A stretch of 10,833 nucleotides of DNA. Origin: Oscillospiraceae bacterium. Lineage in GTDB: Bacteria > Bacillota > Clostridia > Oscillospirales > Ruminococcaceae. The stretch is from contig RKCM01000092.1 of NCBI GenBank assembly GCA_014858325.1, positions 1 through 10,833 of the forward strand, read 5' to 3'. The notes beneath the pieces are model-generated. The model saw only the letters and a list, made by a program, of their open reading frames with translations. It made no database searches and was not told the DNA's origin. Both the position numbers and the translations under genes were made by a program. Below are positions 1 to 6,269 of this stretch, in pieces. The first letter of the stretch is position 1. The number at the start of each line of letters is the position of its first letter.

Positions 1-665
1 CGCTTGCCCTTCTGGAACTGCTGGCGCTGGCGCTGGCCGCGCTGGGTGAACTTCTGCTTGTTGCCCTGCGGGGTGGGCTTGCGGCGGTTCTCGGTGTTCT
101 TGGTGGAGGCCAGGTCGTCGTAGCGGGCGTCGAAGCGGTCCACGTTCATATCCACCGTGCGGGTATCGACGGTGACCTGATGATCCTCGCGGCGGACGGA
201 GACGGACTGGGTGGGGGCGTTTGCAGCCTTTGCGCCGGTCTCACGGGCCAGCTCGCTGAGGGAGACGGTCTTCTCCTCCCGCTTCTTGTGCTGCTCGTTC
301 TTCTTCTCGGGGTGCTTATTGTTATTGTTGTTCTTGGCCTGTGCGGGCTTTGCCTCGCTCTTGGGCTCCGGCTTTTTCTCGCTCTTTTCGCTCTTGGCGG
401 CGGGCTCGGCCTTCTTCTCCTGCTTTGCCTTGGGCTCTGCCTTCTTTTCGGGGGCAGGCTGCTTTGCGCTGTTCAGGTAGGCGGAGAGGTCGGCCTCGCT
501 GTTGTCCTTGCTGAACTTCTCCAGCAGGTAGTTCAGCTCGTTCTCCTCCAGGGTGGAGCTGTTCTTCTTGCCGGTGCTGCCCATGGCATTCAGCTCATCC
601 AGCACCTTCTTGGCAGAAAGATTCAGGTCTTTTGCAAAATCGCTCACTTTATATTTTACGGTCAT
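1..665 (-). CDS. infB: Translation initiation factor IF-2, N-terminal part (gene runs off the window)
   Basis: IF-2 is the GTPase that places initiator fMet-tRNA on the 30S subunit and promotes 50S joining. Only the first 221 codons are present; the GTPase and C-terminal domains lie beyond position 1. The start ATG at 665-663 opens with MTVKYKVSDFAKDLNLSAKK, a typical IF2_N helical domain (about residues 1-60). A long low-complexity K/E/A/P-rich linker follows (about 65-135, including a run of five Asn). Then comes the block TVDMNVDRFDARYDDLA (about 169-185), resembling the conserved segment ahead of the G domain in clostridial IF-2. The end of the window is a Gln/Arg/Lys-rich stretch. The start overlaps the ylxQ stop by 4 nt (ATGA), which implies translational coupling. 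Identity rests on the N-terminal domain plus operon position. Confidence 0.95.
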   Translation of the reverse strand, partial: MTVKYKVSDFAKDLNLSAKKVLDELNAMGSTGKKNSSTLEENELNYLLEKFSKDNSEADLSAYLNSAKQPAPEKKAEPKAKQEKKAEPAAKSEKSEKKPEPKSEAKPAQAKNNNNNKHPEKKNEQHKKREEKTVSLSELARETGAKAANAPTQSVSVRREDHQVTVDTRTVDMNVDRFDARYDDLASTKNTENRRKPTPQGNKQKFTQRGQRQRQQFQKGK

Positions 666-1042
666 TCGCTCATATCCTCCTCATTTTTGATGGCTCCGCA
701 ATCTACCAGACGGTCAAAGCAGAGCTTTGCGAGGTTGCGGTCGGTGACGGCATAAACGGCCACCGGCTTGTGACTGATATCGGCCAGTTTTTCCTGGCTC
801 AGGGGCATGGAGATCACGTCCACCAAATCGCCCACGGCATAGTTCAGCCGCTGGGCGGTCTTGGGGCTGATGTCGCTGGCGGTCATCACCAGCCACGCCT
901 TGCTTTTGACGCAGGCCTCCTCCACGGCATCGAAGCCCATGGTCAGCGCTCCGGCCTTGCGGCAGAGGCTCACGGCCTGAAACAGCGCGTCCACGGGGGG
1001 CAGCGCCGGCTTTGCGGGGGCGGTGTTTTTATGCTTCGCCAT
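662..1042 (-). CDS. ylxQ: L7Ae/L30e-family RNA-binding protein YlxQ
   Basis: This 126-residue protein belongs to the L7Ae/L30e/S12e/Gadd45 family and sits exactly where ylxQ does in Firmicutes, between rnpM and infB. Family members bind kink-turn RNA, so a ribosome-associated role is likely, but the cellular role of YlxQ is not firmly settled. The typical fold shows in residues 17-54 (ALFQAVSLCRKAGALTMGFD, then a Lys-rich helix and the strand WLVMTASD) and in the later strand PVAVYAVTDRNLAKL near 93-107. I chose the ATG at 1042-1040 over an in-frame upstream ATG because AGGAGG at 1054-1049 lies 6 nt before it and the upstream reading is Arg/Pro-rich filler inside rnpM. The gene overlaps the rnpM end by 14 nt and its stop overlaps the infB start by 4 nt. 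Confidence 0.92.
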   Translation of the reverse strand: MAKHKNTAPAKPALPPVDALFQAVSLCRKAGALTMGFDAVEEACVKSKAWLVMTASDISPKTAQRLNYAVGDLVDVISMPLSQEKLADISHKPVAVYAVTDRNLAKLCFDRLVDCGAIKNEEDMSE

Positions 1043-1322
1043 GGGGGGCCTCCTGTTCCACGGCGGCCAGCTGCTGGGCCAGCGCGTCGTATACCTCGGC
1101 GGGAACCGGCTGCTCAAAGCAGCGCTCCAGCGCCTTCTTCTTTTTTGCCTTGGCAAGGCAGGCGGGGTCCGGGCAGAGGTAAGCGCCGCGGCCCGGCTTT
1201 TTGCCCACAGGGTCGATGCTGATCTCCCCGCTGGGGGAGCGCACCACCCGCACCAGTTCCTTCTTGGGGCGGCTGGTCATGCAGCCGATGCACTGGCGGG
1301 CAGGGATCTTTTTTTGTGCCAT
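1029..1322 (-). CDS. rnpM: RNase P modulator RnpM (YlxR, DUF448)
   Basis: This 97-residue basic protein is a clear YlxR family member. It has the N-terminal Cys pair in PARQCIGCMTSRPKKELVRV, a central ISIDPVGKKPGRGAYLCPDP block carrying the family's GRGAY signature, and a Lys-rich helix near residues 57-63. The B. subtilis homologue has been reported to bind the RNase P RNA and modulate its activity; that function is assigned by homology only. The ATG at 1322 is preceded by AGGAGG at 1336-1331 with 8-nt spacing. It lies 35 nt after nusA with no terminator or promoter between, and its 3' end overlaps ylxQ, so it is co-transcribed with both. Confidence 0.95.
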   Translation of the reverse strand: MAQKKIPARQCIGCMTSRPKKELVRVVRSPSGEISIDPVGKKPGRGAYLCPDPACLAKAKKKKALERCFEQPVPAEVYDALAQQLAAVEQEAPHGEA

Positions 1323-1357
1323 CCGATTTCCCTCCTTCGGCTTTGGGGATCGCGGGG

Positions 1358-2488
1358 TTATTCCGCAGCGGTCTCTTCTTCGGTGTGGGCGGCCTCAGGC
1401 TCTGCCTTGGGGGCCTCTTCCTCACCATAATAGCCGCTCTCGGGGCGGATGTCGATGTTGTAGCCGGTGAGGCGGGCGCACAGGCGGGCGTTCTGGCCCT
1501 TGTTGCCGATGGCCAGGCTCAGCTGCTGGTCGGGCACGGTGACGCGGCAGGAGCGGGTCTCGCCGGGCAGCAGCTCCACCTTGAGCACCTTGGCGGGGCT
1601 GAGGGCGGCGGAGATGAACTCCGAGATATCCTCGCTCCACTTCACAATGTCGATCTTCTCGCCGCCCAGCTTCTCGACCACAGCGGCCACACGGTCGCCG
1701 TGGGGGCCGATGCAGGCGGAGACGGGGTTGACGTTGGCGTCCTTGCTCCACACGGCCATCTTGGTGCGGGCACCGGCCTCGCGGCTGATGGCCTTGACCT
1801 CCACGGTGCCGTCGTAGATCTCAGGCACTTCCAGCTCAAACAGGCGCTTGACGAGGCCCGGGTGGGTGCGGCTGATCATCACGCGTGCGCCGCGGTCGCC
1901 GCTGACGACGTCCACCACATAGACCTGCAGGGTCTGGCCCTCGGTGTAGCTCTCGCCGGGCACCTGCTCGTTGCGGGGCAGGATGGCCTCGCCGCCCTTG
2001 CCCAGATCCACGGCCACGATGCCCTTCTCGGGGTCCACACGGGTAACGGTGGCCTGCACGATGTCATGGGCGCGGGACTGGATCTCGCTGAGCTGCTGGC
2101 TCCGCTCGGCCTCCCGGATGCCCTGACGGATGACGTGCTTGGCGGTCTGGGCGGCGATGCGGCCAAAGTCCTTGGTCTTCAGCGGGGTGACGACGCGGTC
2201 GCCCACCTCGTAGGTCTGGCGGAGCTTCTTTGCCTCGGTGATGCCGATCTCGGCGTGCTCATCGTACCAGTCCTCGTCGGCCACCACATCCTGAATGAGG
2301 GCCACGTTGAACTTGCCGGTGGCGGGGTCGATCTCGACCATCACGTGGTCGTCCTCGACCTCGTAGTTTTTCTTGACGGCGATCACGATGGCCGCCTTGA
2401 TCTTCTCGATCAGATACTCAGCGGTGATGCCGCGCTCGTGCTCCAGCATGGAGAGAGCTTCAAAAAATTCGTTGTTCGCTGCTGCCAT
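1358..2488 (-). CDS. nusA: Transcription termination/antitermination protein NusA
   Basis: NusA binds RNA polymerase and nascent RNA, and influences pausing, intrinsic termination and rRNA antitermination. The product is 376 residues, the short Gram-positive form (B. subtilis is about 371) without the extra C-terminal acidic repeats of E. coli. Order of domains: RNAP-binding N domain (about 1-135, starting AAANNEFFEALSMLEHERGI), S1 domain (about 140-206), KH1 with VSACIGPHGDRV (256-267) and KH2 with LAIGNKGQNARL (325-336), then an acidic tail rich in Glu/Ala (350-376). The ATG at 2488 has AGGAGG at 2504-2499, 10 nt away. A longer in-frame start at 2569 has no ribosome site and would add residues with no NusA resemblance. 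The KH1 loop reads NPVSACIG where many homologues have a Gly for the Ser. It follows rimP after a 115-nt gap holding a hairpin. Confidence 0.97.
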   Translation of the reverse strand: MAAANNEFFEALSMLEHERGITAEYLIEKIKAAIVIAVKKNYEVEDDHVMVEIDPATGKFNVALIQDVVADEDWYDEHAEIGITEAKKLRQTYEVGDRVVTPLKTKDFGRIAAQTAKHVIRQGIREAERSQQLSEIQSRAHDIVQATVTRVDPEKGIVAVDLGKGGEAILPRNEQVPGESYTEGQTLQVYVVDVVSGDRGARVMISRTHPGLVKRLFELEVPEIYDGTVEVKAISREAGARTKMAVWSKDANVNPVSACIGPHGDRVAAVVEKLGGEKIDIVKWSEDISEFISAALSPAKVLKVELLPGETRSCRVTVPDQQLSLAIGNKGQNARLCARLTGYNIDIRPESGYYGEEEAPKAEPEAAHTEEETAAE

Positions 2489-2498
2489 TTTTCGGGTT

Positions 2499-2504
2499 CC
2501 TCCT
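2499..2504 (-). promoter_or_regulatory. Ribosome binding site deciding the nusA start
   Basis: AGGAGG followed by a 10-nt spacer to the ATG at 2488-2486. It selects this start over the in-frame ATG at 2569, which lacks a Shine-Dalgarno sequence. Confidence 0.85.
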
Positions 2505-2564
2505 ATTGATTTACTCTTTAATGGGCAATTTATTTGAACTTTTACGTTTTGCCCGATGGAATTT

Positions 2565-2594
2565 GGCATATTCCCCCGCCGGGGGAATATTGCC
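2565..2594 (-). promoter_or_regulatory. Stable hairpin in the rimP-nusA intergenic region
   Basis: Perfect 10-bp arms (2568-2577 and 2581-2590, ATATTCCCCC and its complement) flank a 3-nt loop. Three more GGC/GCC pairs form at the base if one base is bulged. On the transcript side the hairpin is followed by AAATTCCATC, not a U-run, so it is not a canonical intrinsic terminator in either direction. It begins about 10 nt after the rimP stop and ends about 60 nt before the nusA ribosome site. It could be an RNA processing or stability element, a pause site or a small palindromic repeat; the sequence does not decide between these. Confidence 0.6.
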
Positions 2595-2603
2595 TGCTGT
2601 CAC

Positions 2604-3095
2604 TCAATCAAAAAGATTTTCGTCATCGCACAGACGCACCACGCTGGCGGCGCTGACCTCAAAGGCCACGGGGCCGTTCTCGGTCTCGACGGTGACGGTA
2701 TTGCCCTCGCGGGATGTCAGGATGCCGGCAAACTCCTTGCGGCCCTGCTCGTTGGCCTTATACAGCTTGACGCTGATCTTCTGGCCCTTGACGGCCTCGT
2801 AGTGCTCCGGGCGGTTGAGCCTGCGGCCCAGACCGGGGCTGCCGACTTCCAGATAATAGCTCTGCTCAATGGGGTCTGCCTCGTCCAGGATGGGGTCCAG
2901 GGCGTGGGAGACCTCGGCGCAGGTGTCGGTGTCCATGGTGCTGCCGTCCGCTTTGTCGATGAGCACGCGGAGGTACCAGTCCGGCCCTTCCTTTTCAAAG
3001 ACCACATCCCACAGGCGGACGCCCATGCCCTCCACGGTGGGGCGGACCAGCGCTTCGACTCTCTGGGCCGTGTTGCCGCCAGACTGTTTCGCCAT
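2604..3095 (-). CDS. rimP: Ribosome maturation factor RimP
   Basis: RimP assists late maturation of the 30S subunit. The product is 163 residues, normal for the family (about 150-160). The N-terminal alpha/beta domain (about 8-90) includes the strand DWYLRVLIDK (39-48) and the block MDTDTCAEVSHALDPILDE (54-72), and ends in the signature LEVGSPGLGRRL (82-93). The C-terminal SH3-like domain (about 100-160) contains GQKISVKLY and the GNTVTVE strand. The start at 3095 is chosen because GGAGGT at 3106-3101 lies 5 nt upstream; a longer in-frame ATG at 3146 would include the leader hairpin and has no ribosome site. It is the first gene of the operon continuing through nusA, rnpM, ylxQ and infB. Confidence 0.95.
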   Translation of the reverse strand: MAKQSGGNTAQRVEALVRPTVEGMGVRLWDVVFEKEGPDWYLRVLIDKADGSTMDTDTCAEVSHALDPILDEADPIEQSYYLEVGSPGLGRRLNRPEHYEAVKGQKISVKLYKANEQGRKEFAGILTSREGNTVTVETENGPVAFEVSAASVVRLCDDENLFD

Positions 3096-3106
3096 AAAAA
3101 ACCTCC

Positions 3107-3144
3107 AAACAAACAAGAAACGCGGACCTTGCGGCCCACGTTCC
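3107..3144 (-). promoter_or_regulatory. Hairpin with U-rich tail in the rimP leader, possible attenuator
   Basis: On the transcribed strand 3144-3133 pairs with 3128-3117 over 12 consecutive pairs, three of them G-U, closing a GCAA (GNRA) tetraloop at 3132-3129. The wobbles would be A-C mismatches on the other strand, so the structure suits the rimP mRNA. The tail reads TTGTTTGTTT (3116-3107), an interrupted U-tract that runs straight into the rimP ribosome site. That layout fits a weak, factor-assisted intrinsic terminator or a structure limiting ribosome access. I see no obvious competing antiterminator in the roughly 20 nt of RNA before it. Confidence 0.6.
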
Positions 3145-3169
3145 ATGAAAAACTATATCGTACTACTAG

Positions 3170-3198
3170 AATATAGCATACTCCGGCCAAATATGCAA
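3170..3198 (-). promoter_or_regulatory. Sigma-A type promoter for the rimP-nusA-infB operon
   Basis: -35 TTGCAT (3198-3193), 17-nt spacer, -10 TATATT (3175-3170), with TG one base upstream of the -10 (extended -10). Transcription would begin near 3163, giving a leader of about 68 nt before the rimP ATG. It lies in the short AT-rich gap after the aminopeptidase stop at 3220. Confidence 0.8.
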
Positions 3199-3219
3199 GC
3201 TTTTTCGTAAAAAATTTGC

Positions 3220-4461
3220 TTACAAGGCCCAAACGCCGTTCTCGAACAGGACCACCTCGCGGCCATCCCGGCACTTGCCGGTGATGCGGCTGTCCTCGGC
3301 CCCCACCATCACGTCCTCGTGGATGGCGGACTGGTTCATGCCCCGGGCCAGCAGCTGCTCCTTGGTCAGGCGGGTGCCGTTCTCGGTGGTGCCGGGGTAG
3401 CTGGCGCCAAAGGCGATGTGGCAGGCAGCGTTCTCATCAAACAGGGTGCTGTAGAACAGCGCGCCGCTGCGGTTGATGGGGCTGGATGCGGGCACCAGAG
3501 CCACCTCGCCGATGTGGCGGGCACCCTCGTCGGTGTCCAACAGCTGGCCCAGCAGGTCTGCGCCCTCCTCGGCCCCGTGCTCAATGACCTTGCCGTCTTG
3601 GAAGGTGACATGGAAGCCCTTGATGAGCTGGCCGTTGAAGACATAGGGCTTGGTGCCGTAAACGATGCCGTCCACCTTGTCCTTATGGGGAGCCGTGAAG
3701 ACCTCCTCGGTGGGGATGTTGGGCAGGAAGACCACGCCCTTTTCCGTAACGCTGGCGGCGCTTTCCCAGATGGCCTTTTCGGCGATGCCCACGGTCAGGT
3801 CGGTGCCGTTGGCGCTTTCAAAATGGACGCTTTCCAGATCAAAGGCGTTCATCTGATCCTTCAGCCGGGTCAGGCGGTCCAGATGAGCCTTCCACTCGTT
3901 CACGGGGTCGCCGCCCGTCACGCGGCAGACGTCAAAGATCACCTGCCACAGCTTTTCCATGGCGGCATCGGTGTCCAGCTCGGGGAACATCTTTTTGGCC
4001 CAGGGGGCGCTGGGCATGGCGGCGATGGACCACTGGACCCGGTCGTTCATGGTGTACTCCCGCCAGGGCTCCATAAATTTGCGGTTGGAAGCATTCACCC
4101 GGCTGATCTTGGCCCCATCCAGCCCGGCGTAGACCTCGGGGTCGTCGGCAATGAGGTGGAGCACGCAGACGCCGCCCTCGCTCTCGGCGTAGTCGAGGTA
4201 GCGGCGCAGCTGCCAGGACTGGTGGTCGCTGAGGGCTTCCTCGCTGCCCAGCTCCATCCGGGTGCGGGAGACGGCATTGTCGCTCCAGTTCACCTGCACA
4301 TCCCGGGCCCCGGCCTCATAGGCACTGCGGACACACAGCCGGGCGAGGGGAGCAGCCTCCAGAGGGCAGTTGATGATAAGAGTCTGCCCCGGCTGAGGGT
4401 TGACGCCCACCCGGACGATGAAATCGGCATATTTTTTCAAAAGCGCATTGAAGTTTTCCAC
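3220..4461 (-). CDS. M29-family metallo-aminopeptidase (AmpS/PepS type)
   Basis: This cytoplasmic dinuclear-metal aminopeptidase probably trims N-terminal residues from peptides. Length is 413 residues, normal for M29 (about 410). The N-terminal region starts ENFNALLKKYADFIVRVGVN; the C-terminal catalytic domain carries the expected ligands: Glu253 in IPTEEVFTAP, Glu319 in HIGEVALVP, His348 in CHIAFG, Tyr355 in ASYPG, and His381/Asp383 in AIHEDVMVG. These positions agree with those I recall for staphylococcal AmpS, which also supports the chosen start. That start is GTG (4461-4459) with AGGAGG at 4474-4469, 7 nt away; an in-frame ATG at 4545 lies upstream of the promoter and inside the glyS terminator. 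It is transcribed alone from its own promoter, and I see no strong terminator after it. The natural substrate cannot be read from sequence. Confidence 0.93.
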   Translation of the reverse strand: MENFNALLKKYADFIVRVGVNPQPGQTLIINCPLEAAPLARLCVRSAYEAGARDVQVNWSDNAVSRTRMELGSEEALSDHQSWQLRRYLDYAESEGGVCVLHLIADDPEVYAGLDGAKISRVNASNRKFMEPWREYTMNDRVQWSIAAMPSAPWAKKMFPELDTDAAMEKLWQVIFDVCRVTGGDPVNEWKAHLDRLTRLKDQMNAFDLESVHFESANGTDLTVGIAEKAIWESAASVTEKGVVFLPNIPTEEVFTAPHKDKVDGIVYGTKPYVFNGQLIKGFHVTFQDGKVIEHGAEEGADLLGQLLDTDEGARHIGEVALVPASSPINRSGALFYSTLFDENAACHIAFGASYPGTTENGTRLTKEQLLARGMNQSAIHEDVMVGAEDSRITGKCRDGREVVLFENGVWAL

Positions 4462-4468
4462 AATAGAA

Positions 4469-4474
4469 CCTCCT
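4469..4474 (-). promoter_or_regulatory. Ribosome binding site selecting a GTG start for the aminopeptidase
   Basis: AGGAGG lies 7 nt before GTG at 4461-4459. With the promoter at 4505-4533 it rules out the longer ATG start at 4545, which would fall before the transcription start. Confidence 0.85.
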
Positions 4475-4504
4475 GCGGTGCAAAACCGCTGCTGTATTTC
4501 CCCC

Positions 4505-4533
4505 AGTATACCCGTTTGCGGGCAAAATGTCCA
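4505..4533 (-). promoter_or_regulatory. Sigma-A type promoter for the M29 aminopeptidase gene
   Basis: -35 TGGACA (4533-4528), exactly 17 nt, -10 TATACT (4510-4505). Predicted start near 4498 gives a leader of about 37 nt. The -35 box begins only 8 nt after the T-rich tail of the glyS terminator, so the two transcription units abut. Confidence 0.8.
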
Positions 4534-4540
4534 CCATCCA

Positions 4541-4575
4541 AACACAAAAGAGCCGTTCCCGCCGGGAACGGCTCT
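4541..4575 (-). terminator. Intrinsic terminator of glyS
   Basis: Perfect 12-bp GC-rich arms (4564-4575 and 4549-4560) with a 3-nt loop, followed on the minus strand by TTTGTGTTT. It starts 26 nt after the glyS stop (TAA at 4604-4602). The U-tract is interrupted by G residues but the stem is strong. Confidence 0.85.
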
Positions 4576-4601
4576 GAAACGGGTAGGCCCCGCAGCAGAT
4601 T

Positions 4602-6023
4602 TTAAAACTCGACCTTGCTCTCGATATAAGCCTTCAGCTCGGAGATGGGCATACGCACCTGCTCCATGGTGTCACGGTCGCGGACGGTGACGCAGTGGTC
4701 GGCGGCAATGCCCTTGGCCTCGTCGCCCACGGTGTCGAAGTCCACGGTGATGCAGTAGGGGGTGCCGATCTCGTCCTCACGGCGGTAACGCTTGCCGATG
4801 GAGCCGGTGTCGTCGTAATCCACCATGAAGTACTTGCTCAGCTCGTTGCGGATCTCCATGGCCTTGTCGCCCAGCTTCTTGCTCAGGGGCAGCACAGCGC
4901 ACTTGTAGGGAGCCAGAGCCGGGTGCAGGTGCAGCACGGTGCGGACATCCTCCTTGCCCTTGCTGTCGGTGAGGTGCTCCTCATCGTAAGCTTCGCACAG
5001 GAACGCCAGGGCCACACGGTCGCAGCCCAGAGAGGGCTCGATGACGTAGGGGATGTAGTGCTCGTTGGTCTCGCTGTCGAAGTACTCCAGGCTCTTGCCG
5101 GAGGCCTCCTGATGGCGGGTCAGGTCGTAGTTGGTGCGGTCTGCAATGCCCCACAGCTCGCCCCAATCGGTGAACGGGAAGGCGTACTCGATATCGGTGG
5201 TAGCGCGGCTGTAGAAGGCCAGCTCGGCGGGCTCGTGGTCGCGCAGGCGCAGGTGCTCCTTCTTGATGCCCAGGCTCAGCAGCCAGTTCTCGCAATAATC
5301 CTTCCAATACTGGAACCACTCCAGATCGGTGCCGGGCTTGCAGAAGAACTCGCACTCCATCTGCTCGAACTCGCGGGTGCGGAAGGTGAAGTTGCCCGGG
5401 GTGATCTCATTGCGGAAGGCCTTGCCCACCTGGCACACGCCGAAGGGCAGCTTGCGGCGGGTGGTGCGCTGGATGTTGGCAAAGTTGACGAAGATGCCCT
5501 GTGCCGTCTCGGGACGGAGGTAGCAGGTGGAAGAGCTGTCCTCGGTGACGCCGATGGCGGTCTTGAACATCAGGTTGAACTTGCGGATGGGGGTGAAATC
5601 GTGCTTGCCGCAGACGGGGCAGACGATGTCCTCATGCTCTGCGATGAACGCATCCATCTCGTCGAAGCTCATGGCGTCCACGTTCACCTCGGGGTGCTCC
5701 TCGCCGATGAGCTTATCGGCGCGGTGGCGGGCCTTACAGGCGCGGCAGTCCAGCAGGGGGTCCGAGAAGCTGGAAACGTGGCCGGTGGTCACCCAGGTCT
5801 GGGGGTTCATGATGATGGCGGCATCCAGGCCCACATTGTAGGGGCTCTCCTGCACGAATTTTTTCAGCCATGCCTTTTTGACGTTGTTCTTGAATTCCAC
5901 GCCCAGGGGGCCGTAGTCCCAGCTGTTGGCCAGACCGCCGTAGATCTCAGAGCCGGGGAACACATACCCGCGGTTCTTGCAGAGATTGACGATCATATCA
6001 AGGGTCTTTTCGCTCTGTTCCAT
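4602..6023 (-). CDS. glyS: Glycyl-tRNA synthetase, single-chain (alpha2) class II type
   Basis: It charges tRNA-Gly with glycine. The 473-residue protein is the eukaryote/archaea-like homodimeric type (GlyQS), not the alpha2beta2 bacterial form. Class II landmarks are visible: motif 1 region [13 protein letters not shown] (35-47), motif 2 with [20 protein letters not shown] (203-222), the [12 protein letters not shown] substrate loop (170-181), and motif 3 with [14 protein letters not shown] (329-342). The anticodon-binding domain covers about 365-473. Two Cys pairs, C93/C96 (CRAC) and C135/C138 (CPVC), could form a zinc site in the insertion between motifs 1 and 2. The ATG at 6023 has a weak AAAGGAT ribosome site at 6038-6033. 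It is monocistronic: own promoter at 6105-6133 and terminator at 4541-4575. The leader is too short for a T-box. Confidence 0.97.
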   Translation of the reverse strand: MEQSEKTLDMIVNLCKNRGYVFPGSEIYGGLANSWDYGPLGVEFKNNVKKAWLKKFVQESPYNVGLDAAIIMNPQTWVTTGHVSSFSDPLLDCRACKARHRADKLIGEEHPEVNVDAMSFDEMDAFIAEHEDIVCPVCGKHDFTPIRKFNLMFKTAIGVTEDSSSTCYLRPETAQGIFVNFANIQRTTRRKLPFGVCQVGKAFRNEITPGNFTFRTREFEQMECEFFCKPGTDLEWFQYWKDYCENWLLSLGIKKEHLRLRDHEPAELAFYSRATTDIEYAFPFTDWGELWGIADRTNYDLTRHQEASGKSLEYFDSETNEHYIPYVIEPSLGCDRVALAFLCEAYDEEHLTDSKGKEDVRTVLHLHPALAPYKCAVLPLSKKLGDKAMEIRNELSKYFMVDYDDTGSIGKRYRREDEIGTPYCITVDFDTVGDEAKGIAADHCVTVRDRDTMEQVRMPISELKAYIESKVEF

Positions 6024-6104
6024 TGTAGTACATCCTTTCCGTCCGCGGCTGGTTTGCCGTGTCGTTCTGTTGTTGTGGCCGCTTTCCCACGGCCAGATAG
6101 TTTT

Positions 6105-6133
6105 ACTTTATCATGTTTGGCGGGATTTGTAAA
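6105..6133 (-). promoter_or_regulatory. Sigma-A type promoter for glyS
   Basis: -35 TTTACA (6133-6128), 17-nt spacer, -10 TAAAGT (6110-6105). Transcription would begin near 6098, giving about 75 nt of leader. The leader holds a small 6-bp hairpin (6090-6095 with 6076-6081) and no recognisable T-box features. Confidence 0.75.
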
Positions 6134-6167
6134 GGCAAAGCCGCCTCATCCTCGTTATACTCTAAAT

Positions 6168-6257
6168 TTTCATTGATTTTATTGAATTCATTGGTCAGTG
6201 AGCGTGTTCTATGCAACAAAGCCAATGAAATCAATGATTTCAATGATTTGAATGAGT
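6168..6257. repeat. Two inverted blocks of 9-bp tandem repeats between rlmH and glyS
   Basis: On the plus strand 6168-6194 is three 9-bp units (TTTCATTGA, TTTTATTGA, ATTCATTGG). On the minus strand 6257-6222 is four units (ACTCATTCA, AATCATTGA twice, TTTCATTGG). The blocks face each other around a 27-nt spacer, and 20 of 24 bases of their inner parts are complementary. The tract is much more AT-rich than the genes around it. It begins 13 nt after the rlmH stop and ends about 35 nt before the glyS -35 box. It may be a long imperfect hairpin at the rlmH 3' end, a set of protein-binding sites, or the remnant of a small mobile element. Confidence 0.7.
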
Positions 6258-6269
6258 TAACGAGAGAAG

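Noticed and set aside
180..755. 191-codon Leu/Gly-rich plus-strand ORF resembling a membrane protein
   Set aside because: It is the antisense of the Lys/Glu/Ala-rich linker of infB; reverse complements of AAG/GAG/GCC codons give Leu/Leu/Gly runs.
1316..2509. 397-codon plus-strand frame opposite nusA (and a similar 428-codon one at 3319-4605)
   Set aside because: Compositional shadows of nusA and the aminopeptidase gene; no ribosome site or recognisable family.
3196..3222. Possible terminator after the aminopeptidase gene (T and A runs near its stop)
   Set aside because: Only a weak AT stem (TTTTT/AAAAA) with poor GC support; it overlaps the rimP promoter region, and I cannot separate it from promoter composition.
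4695..6176. 493-codon open frame on the plus strand opposite glyS
   Set aside because: Same antisense shadow effect; the translation is Val/Ala/Leu/Gly-rich without motifs, and glyS is unmistakable on the other strand.
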